In this document: piece after piece, positions 1 to 6,889 of the stretch
Position numbering within the stretch: position 1 is the stretch's first letter
How the letters are laid out: the number at the start of each line of letters is the position of its first letter
From: JANXVV01 sp038230975
Lineage (GTDB): Bacteria; Planctomycetota; Phycisphaerae; Tepidisphaerales; Tepidisphaeraceae
Reading direction: 5' to 3'
Length of the DNA stretch: 6,889 nt
Assembly: GCA_038230975.1 (NCBI GenBank)
Contig: JBBRMF010000275.1
Location: 1 to 6,889 of the forward strand
The notes under the pieces: model-generated
Seen by the model: the letters and a program-made list of their open reading frames with translations, nothing else
Told to the model about the DNA's origin: nothing
Databases searched by the model: none
Made by a program: the position numbers and the translations under genes

Positions 1-1983
1 CTGATTCCCTTCCTTGAACACGACGATGCGAACCGCGCATTGATGGGTTCAAACATGCAACGCCAGGCGGTGCCCTTGCTCCGCGTGGATCCTCCGGTCA
101 TCAGCACCGGCATGGAGCGCCCGGTTGCCCAGAACAGCGGCATGCTGGTTCGGGCCGAACGCGCCGGTGTCGTTACTTACGTCGACTCGATGCGCATTCT
201 GATCGACAACGCCGACGAATACGTGTTCCGTAAGTTCGTGGGTCTGAACGAGCGCACCTGCCTCAATCAGAAGCCCATCGTCAAGAAGGGTCAGCGCGTC
301 AAGAAGAATCAGATCATCGCCGACGGTGCCGCGACATGGCAGGGCGAGCTTGCCCTGGGTCGCAACGTGCTCGTGGCTTTCATGACATTCGATGGTTACA
401 ACTTCGAAGACGCCATCGTCATCAATCAGCGCCTCGTCAAGGAAGATATCTTCACTTCGATTCACATCGAAGAGTATGACGTTGAAATCCGCGAGACGAA
501 GCTTGGCCGCGAAGAGTTCACGCGTGACATCCCCAATGTCAGCGAGCGAGCGTTGGCCAATCTTGATGAGAACGGAATCATCCGCGTCGGTTGCCGTGTC
601 GGCCCTGGCGATATTCTCGTCGGCAAGGTCGCTCCGAAGAGCAAGAGCGAATTGACACCTGAAGAAAAACTGCTGCATGCCATCTTCGGTCGTGCCGGTG
701 AAGACGTGAAGAACGATTCGCTGGAAATGCCGGCCGGTGAAGAAGGCGTCGTCATCGGCGCTCAACGCTTCAGCCGTCGCATGCACATGACGGATGATCA
801 GAAGAAGGCGTTGAAGAAGGACATCGATAATTACGAAAAGGAAATGAATCTCCGCGCGATCGACATCTTCAAGCAGATGATCGCCGAGATGAACAATATT
901 TCCGGCCAACCGCTGGTCGACCCGGGCACCCGCCAGAAGGTCGCTCAGAGCGAAATCCCCGACGTCATCCTCGAACAGATCGACGGCTTCAGCGTCGACT
1001 GGGTCAAGGGCAATAAGGAAGTTAAAGAGCAGTGCGAAAACACGCACTCTCGCTTCTGGCCTCGCGTTCAGGCGGTGACGAAGGAAAAGAACCGCAAAAT
1101 GGATCACATGAAGCGCGGCGACGAGCTGCCTTCCGGTGTTCTTGAAATGGTCAAGGTCTACATCTCCACCAAGCGACAGTTGTCGGTCGGTGACAAGATG
1201 GCCGGCCGTCACGGTAACAAGGGTGTTATCGCCCGCATCGTGCCGGAAGAAGACATGCCGTTCCTCGCCGATGGTACGCCGGTTGACATTTTGCTCAATC
1301 CGCTGGGCGTGCCGAGTCGTATGAACGTGGGTCAGATTCTCGAAACCCACCTTGGCTGGGCGATGATGGTGCTCGGTCAGCAGGCATGCACCCCGGTGTT
1401 CGACGGTGCCACGGAAGACGAGATCCATAAGGCCATCGAAGAAGCCAACAAAACCGTCAAGGAACGTCGTAAGGATCGAGAGAAGAACAAAGTCGTTCTT
1501 CCCCCGCGCCAACTCGATGCCGAGATGGGTTACGGCGGCAAGGTTCAGCTTTGCGACGGTCGCACGGGCGAACCGTTCGAGCAGAAGACGACGGTCGGCT
1601 ACATCTATATGATGAAGCTCCACCACCTGGTCGACGACAAGATCCACGCCCGAGCCACGGGCCCCTACAGTCTCATCACGCAGCAACCCCTTGGCGGTAA
1701 AGCCCGCACGGGTGGTCAGCGGTTCGGTGAGATGGAAGTCTGGGGTCTGGAAGCCTACGGCGCGGCTTACATTCTTCAGGAATTGCTCACGGTTAAGTCG
1801 GATGACGTCGAAGGCCGTACCAAGATTTACGAATCGATGGTCAAAGGCAACAACACCCTCGAAGCCGGAACACCAGTGTCGTTCGACGTGCTCTGCAATG
1901 AAATTCGTGGGCTTGGGTTGAATATCCAGCTCGAGAAAAAGAAAGGATTGGCACAGACGGATGAAGATGGGGATTTGATGTGA
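1..1983 (+). CDS. rpoB: DNA-directed RNA polymerase subunit beta, 3' part (5'-truncated by window start)
   Basis: The beta subunit forms one pincer of RNA polymerase and half of the active-site cleft. Frame 1 is open from base 1 to TGA at 1981-1983, giving 660 residues that match roughly the last half of E. coli RpoB (residue 667 onward by eye). Window R12 and R21 match E. coli R678 and R687. The FEDAI motif (E136, D137) matches E813/D814. The flap-tip helix TPEEKLLHAIFG lies at 655-690. Residues about 261-371 are charged and helical, in the place of the E. coli beta-i9/SI2 coiled-coil insert. The GDKMAGRHGNKG block carries the active-site lysines K399 and K407 (E. coli K1065, K1073), and R440 matches R1106. 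The clamp-facing QPLGGKARTGGQRFGEMEVW block and a normal C-terminus follow, then a short Lys-rich and acidic tail. The true start lies upstream of the window; an internal start near 40 is not real. Identity is certain. The numbering is by-eye alignment. Confidence 0.98.
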   Translation: MIPFLEHDDANRALMGSNMQRQAVPLLRVDPPVISTGMERPVAQNSGMLVRAERAGVVTYVDSMRILIDNADEYVFRKFVGLNERTCLNQKPIVKKGQRVKKNQIIADGAATWQGELALGRNVLVAFMTFDGYNFEDAIVINQRLVKEDIFTSIHIEEYDVEIRETKLGREEFTRDIPNVSERALANLDENGIIRVGCRVGPGDILVGKVAPKSKSELTPEEKLLHAIFGRAGEDVKNDSLEMPAGEEGVVIGAQRFSRRMHMTDDQKKALKKDIDNYEKEMNLRAIDIFKQMIAEMNNISGQPLVDPGTRQKVAQSEIPDVILEQIDGFSVDWVKGNKEVKEQCENTHSRFWPRVQAVTKEKNRKMDHMKRGDELPSGVLEMVKVYISTKRQLSVGDKMAGRHGNKGVIARIVPEEDMPFLADGTPVDILLNPLGVPSRMNVGQILETHLGWAMMVLGQQACTPVFDGATEDEIHKAIEEANKTVKERRKDREKNKVVLPPRQLDAEMGYGGKVQLCDGRTGEPFEQKTTVGYIYMMKLHHLVDDKIHARATGPYSLITQQPLGGKARTGGQRFGEMEVWGLEAYGAAYILQELLTVKSDDVEGRTKIYESMVKGNNTLEAGTPVSFDVLCNEIRGLGLNIQLEKKKGLAQTDEDGDLM

Positions 1984-1987
1984 GGCT

Positions 1988-1993
1988 GGAGGA
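1988..1993 (+). promoter_or_regulatory. Shine-Dalgarno for the small membrane protein gene
   Basis: GGAGGA lies directly after the rpoB stop, 7 bases before the GTG at 2001. This near-perfect anti-SD match decides the GTG start and is the best evidence that the following reading frame is translated. The ATG at 1993 gives only a nine-codon frame and is not a competing gene start. Confidence 0.7.
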
Positions 1994-2000
1994 TGGCTGA

Positions 2001-2351
2001 GTGCGAACCGCGTCCATTGTGATTTACTGTGGATTGTTCGTGGTCGCGCTGTCGGTTCTGGCCTTGGCGTTCGCGACTCGACTGAGTGCGGGGAGCGCCG
2101 AGCGGCTTATGCTCAGCGTGGGATGGGCCCTTGTCGCGAAGATTTTCGGATGGGCCACAGCGGCAGTCGGATTTTTGATGAGACTGCAGGAGCGCAGGCG
2201 ATTAGCCGATCAGCCGGCTTTTGAGGTTGGCCCGGTAGGGTCCGCACCGCGGATCGAAGCTCAACCAGATGTTGGAACTCCTCCGACAACATCTGCATCG
2301 AAAGCCGTTCCGCCCGATCCGCGTAGTGATGCGAAACGGCGAGCGATATGA
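2001..2351 (+). CDS. Small predicted inner-membrane protein, unknown function
   Basis: I do not recognise this 116-residue protein. It starts at GTG 2001, 17 bases after the rpoB stop and behind a strong Shine-Dalgarno. Two hydrophobic segments are visible: about residues 5-25 (IVIYCGLFVVALSVLALAF) and about 36-60 (containing VGWALVAKIFGWATAAVGF). A short loop with two arginines joins them, and an Arg-rich stretch (R61, R65-R67) follows the second. By the positive-inside rule this suggests a membrane hairpin with both ends in the cytoplasm. The remaining 50 or so residues are Pro/Ala/Ser-rich and look disordered. From residue 90 on, the tail is read over the start of the next gene in another frame, so the original C-terminus may have been altered. 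Codons include AGA, AGG, ATA and GGG, which look rare in the flanking rpo genes. Context suggests co-transcription with rpoB. A spurious frame is possible, but the SD and the hydrophobic pattern argue against it. Confidence 0.6.
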   Translation: MRTASIVIYCGLFVVALSVLALAFATRLSAGSAERLMLSVGWALVAKIFGWATAAVGFLMRLQERRRLADQPAFEVGPVGSAPRIEAQPDVGTPPTTSASKAVPPDPRSDAKRRAI

Positions 2352-2475
2352 CATCGTTGATCCCGACAAGATCGCCGTCACGGAATCGAAGGCGTATGCG
2401 ATTCTGCCAAAGGTGACGGAGATGGCGGGAAGCGAGATCGAGTTGATTTACGAGCCGCGTCACGCGAGAGGTTGA
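2269..2475 (+). CDS. 68-residue hypothetical protein with PF-P / NG motif
   Basis: No function can be assigned. The product reads as a compact alpha/beta protein: an N-terminal helix (MLELLRQHLHRKPF), then FRPIRVVMRNGERYDIVDP, then strands DKIAVTES, KAYAILPK and EIELIYEP. The pattern (short helix, PF.P, hydrophobic strand, D/N-G-R, strand, hydrophobic-P-D) resembles small 65-90 residue hypothetical proteins that I recall as common in planctomycete genomes. That is recollection, not a search. ATG 2269 is the only good start, because an in-frame TAG lies upstream at 2236. No strong Shine-Dalgarno is visible; GAAG near 2256 is weak, so translation may depend on coupling to the membrane protein gene, whose last 83 bases overlap it. 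It ends 47 bases before the toxin start. It may belong with the toxin pair or be an independent passenger. Confidence 0.6.
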   Translation: MLELLRQHLHRKPFRPIRVVMRNGERYDIVDPDKIAVTESKAYAILPKVTEMAGSEIELIYEPRHARG

Positions 2476-2511
2476 GAGACAATTGCTTCGCGCGACTTTC
2501 AAGTGAACTTT

Positions 2512-2516
2512 GGAGA
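2512..2516 (+). promoter_or_regulatory. Shine-Dalgarno for the BrnT-like toxin
   Basis: GGAGA sits 6 bases before GTG 2523. It favours this start over the upstream in-frame TTG at 2472, which would add 17 residues that do not look like BrnT. A second purine run (AAGGAG, 2518-2523) overlaps the start codon itself and is too close to serve it. Confidence 0.5.
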
Positions 2517-2522
2517 CAAGGA

Positions 2523-2804
2523 GTGCTTGAATTTGAATGGGATCCAACGAAGGTCGCATCCAACATCCGCGATCATCGCGTTTCGTTCGAGGAGGCCATG
2601 ACAGCTTGGAATGATAGGAACCGAATCGTGGATCCCGATTTGATTCATTCGACGGACACGGAATATCGGGAATTGATTCTCGGCCTGTCAGAGAAGTTTA
2701 GATTGCTGGTGATCATTTTCACCGAACGACATGAAACGATCCGTATCATCAGTGCTCGCAGAGCGAATCAAGCAGAGACGCGACGTTACGCCAGTCAAGC
2801 ATAG
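2523..2804 (+). CDS. brnT: BrnT-family (DUF497) toxin homologue, putative ribonuclease
   Basis: From GTG 2523 the product is 93 residues, the usual BrnT length (about 90). It shows the family order: N-terminal FEWDPTKVASNIRDHRVSFEEA (written here as FEWDPTK, N14, H18 and VSFEEA), then an acidic middle (VDPDLIHS), then ILGLSEKFRLLVIIFTER, then the C-terminal signature IRIISARRA at residues 73-81. In Brucella, BrnT has a RelE-like fold and cuts RNA to stop growth, and BrnA neutralises it. That is family knowledge; activity here is inferred. The usual K-H-G triplet after the first helix reads D17-H18-R19, so two of three positions differ, which may weaken or alter activity. It lies 47 bases after the 68-residue gene and overlaps or abuts the putative antitoxin gene, in the toxin-first order typical of brnTA. 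AGA, AGG and CGA codons are frequent. The family call is confident; the start is less so. Confidence 0.88.
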   Translation: MLEFEWDPTKVASNIRDHRVSFEEAMTAWNDRNRIVDPDLIHSTDTEYRELILGLSEKFRLLVIIFTERHETIRIISARRANQAETRRYASQA

Positions 2805-3054
2805 CGTTCGTTATGTGAAGTTTACGCCAGAGGAAATGGCGATCGATGCCGGCGATATCGATGTTTCCAGAATGCCCGTCATCGCCCGCGGACGCAAGGA
2901 GTGGGAGCAGTTCCTGGCCGTCAAGCGCGGTTATGTGCGGCTGGACCCCGACCTGCGCAAGGTGTTCAAGGATGACGAAGCGGTCAATAAAGCGCTTCGA
3001 AAGCTGATTGAAGCGATGCCAGTGGCATCGACCCGAAAACGGAAGTCGGCGTAA
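2731..3054 (+). CDS. Putative antitoxin partner of the BrnT-like toxin (start uncertain)
   Basis: The longest frame gives 107 residues. Its first 25 or so codons are read over the toxin's conserved C-terminus and contain no recognisable motif, so the true start is probably nearer the toxin stop: GTG 2752 (100 residues) or GTG 2815 (79 residues, 10 bases after the toxin stop). None has a good Shine-Dalgarno, which suggests translational coupling. The reliable part begins near KFTPEEM (residues 30-36) and ends in KRGYVRLDPDLRKVF and AVNKALRKLIEAMP (about residues 65-97). A short strand followed by two helices suggests a ribbon-helix-helix-type DNA-binding or dimerisation end, then a basic tail RKRK. 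It does not look like textbook BrnA, whose C-terminus resembles VSLRLD..VL.WFK..G.GYQ. I infer antitoxin from position immediately after brnT, size, charge and the LDPDL..VF....AVN.ALR pattern, which I recall from other small antitoxin-like proteins. It may also repress its own operon. Confidence 0.7.
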   Translation: MKRSVSSVLAERIKQRRDVTPVKHSVRYVKFTPEEMAIDAGDIDVSRMPVIARGRKEWEQFLAVKRGYVRLDPDLRKVFKDDEAVNKALRKLIEAMPVASTRKRKSA

Positions 3055-3117
3055 GACGATTTGAAGTGAAACTAAACACGGGCAAGCCGCCTGTGACTTT
3101 AAGGAAAGACAACGATC
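3055..3117 (+). other. rpoC leader, no gene
   Basis: These 63 bases between the antitoxin-like gene and rpoC contain no reading frame of note. I looked for sigma-70-type boxes and for a hairpin followed by a T-run and found neither; TTGAAG at 3061 has no -10 partner at a usual distance. It therefore looks like an intra-operon spacer carrying only the rpoC ribosome-binding site. Confidence 0.5.
3101..3108 (+). promoter_or_regulatory. Shine-Dalgarno for rpoC
   Basis: The purine run AAGGAAAG ends 9 bases before ATG 3118. It supports that start and shows that rpoC can be initiated independently of the upstream small gene. Confidence 0.7.

Positions 3118-6889
<3,772 letters not shown>

Noticed and set aside
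49..1686. 545-codon open frame on the minus strand inside rpoB
   Set aside because: Antisense shadow of a conserved gene with strong third-position bias. The translation has no recognisable domain, and the sense frame is unmistakably RpoB.
2472..2522. Upstream TTG start for the BrnT homologue overlapping the previous stop
   Set aside because: It adds 17 residues unlike the family N-terminus, while GTG 2523 has a Shine-Dalgarno and gives the canonical length.
2113..2559. 148-codon minus-strand frame across the small genes
   Set aside because: It lies opposite three better supported + strand frames, has no ribosome-binding site of note, and the composition shows no domain.
2568..2580. Perfect palindrome CGCGATCATCGCG
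   Set aside because: Six-base arms with one central base are expected once or twice by chance in a window this size, and this one lies inside toxin codons. No second copy was seen near a start, so it is not called an operator.
3014..3030. Hairpin with 7-base arms and a 3-base loop near the end of the antitoxin-like gene
   Set aside because: It lies within codons and has no T-run after it, so it is not a terminator. Such hairpins are expected by chance at about this frequency.
3055..3117. Possible promoter for rpoC (TTGAAG at 3061)
   Set aside because: No -10 element at a usual spacing, so an internal promoter cannot be supported from the sequence.

Overview
The window is a piece of a bacterial RNA polymerase operon, all on the + strand. 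It holds the 3' half of rpoB (beta subunit) and about seven eighths of rpoC (beta-prime subunit). The lineage looks planctomycete, perhaps Phycisphaerae. This rests on remembered family features: the RpoC N-terminus, an SI3-type domain in the RpoC trigger loop, and a coiled-coil lineage insert in RpoB. No alignment was run. Both subunits keep every catalytic and zinc-binding residue I could check.

Layout: (1) 1-1983, rpoB, cut by the window start, so the rifampicin cluster I/II region is outside. (2) 1984-3117, about 1.13 kb where many bacteria have only a short rpoB-rpoC spacer. It carries four small genes in the same direction: a predicted two-helix membrane protein (2001-2351), a 68-residue protein with a PF-P/NG motif (2269-2475), a BrnT-family toxin homologue (2523-2804), and a small protein that is probably its antitoxin (about 2731/2815-3054). 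(3) 3055-3117, a short leader with a Shine-Dalgarno for rpoC. (4) 3118-6889, rpoC, cut by the window end about 150-190 residues before its expected C-terminus.

No convincing terminator or promoter was seen between the two subunit genes. The simplest reading is that the small genes are co-transcribed with rpoB and rpoC, and that the gene pair resembling a type II toxin-antitoxin module sits inside an essential operon. Codon choice in the small genes (AGA, AGG, ATA, GGG, many CGA) looks unlike the flanking subunit genes. This fits acquired or weakly expressed genes.

The main point of interest is this toxin-antitoxin-like cassette, with two uncharacterised companions, between the genes for the two catalytic subunits of RNA polymerase. 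The subunit genes are otherwise ordinary, with a few lineage substitutions and inserts noted below.
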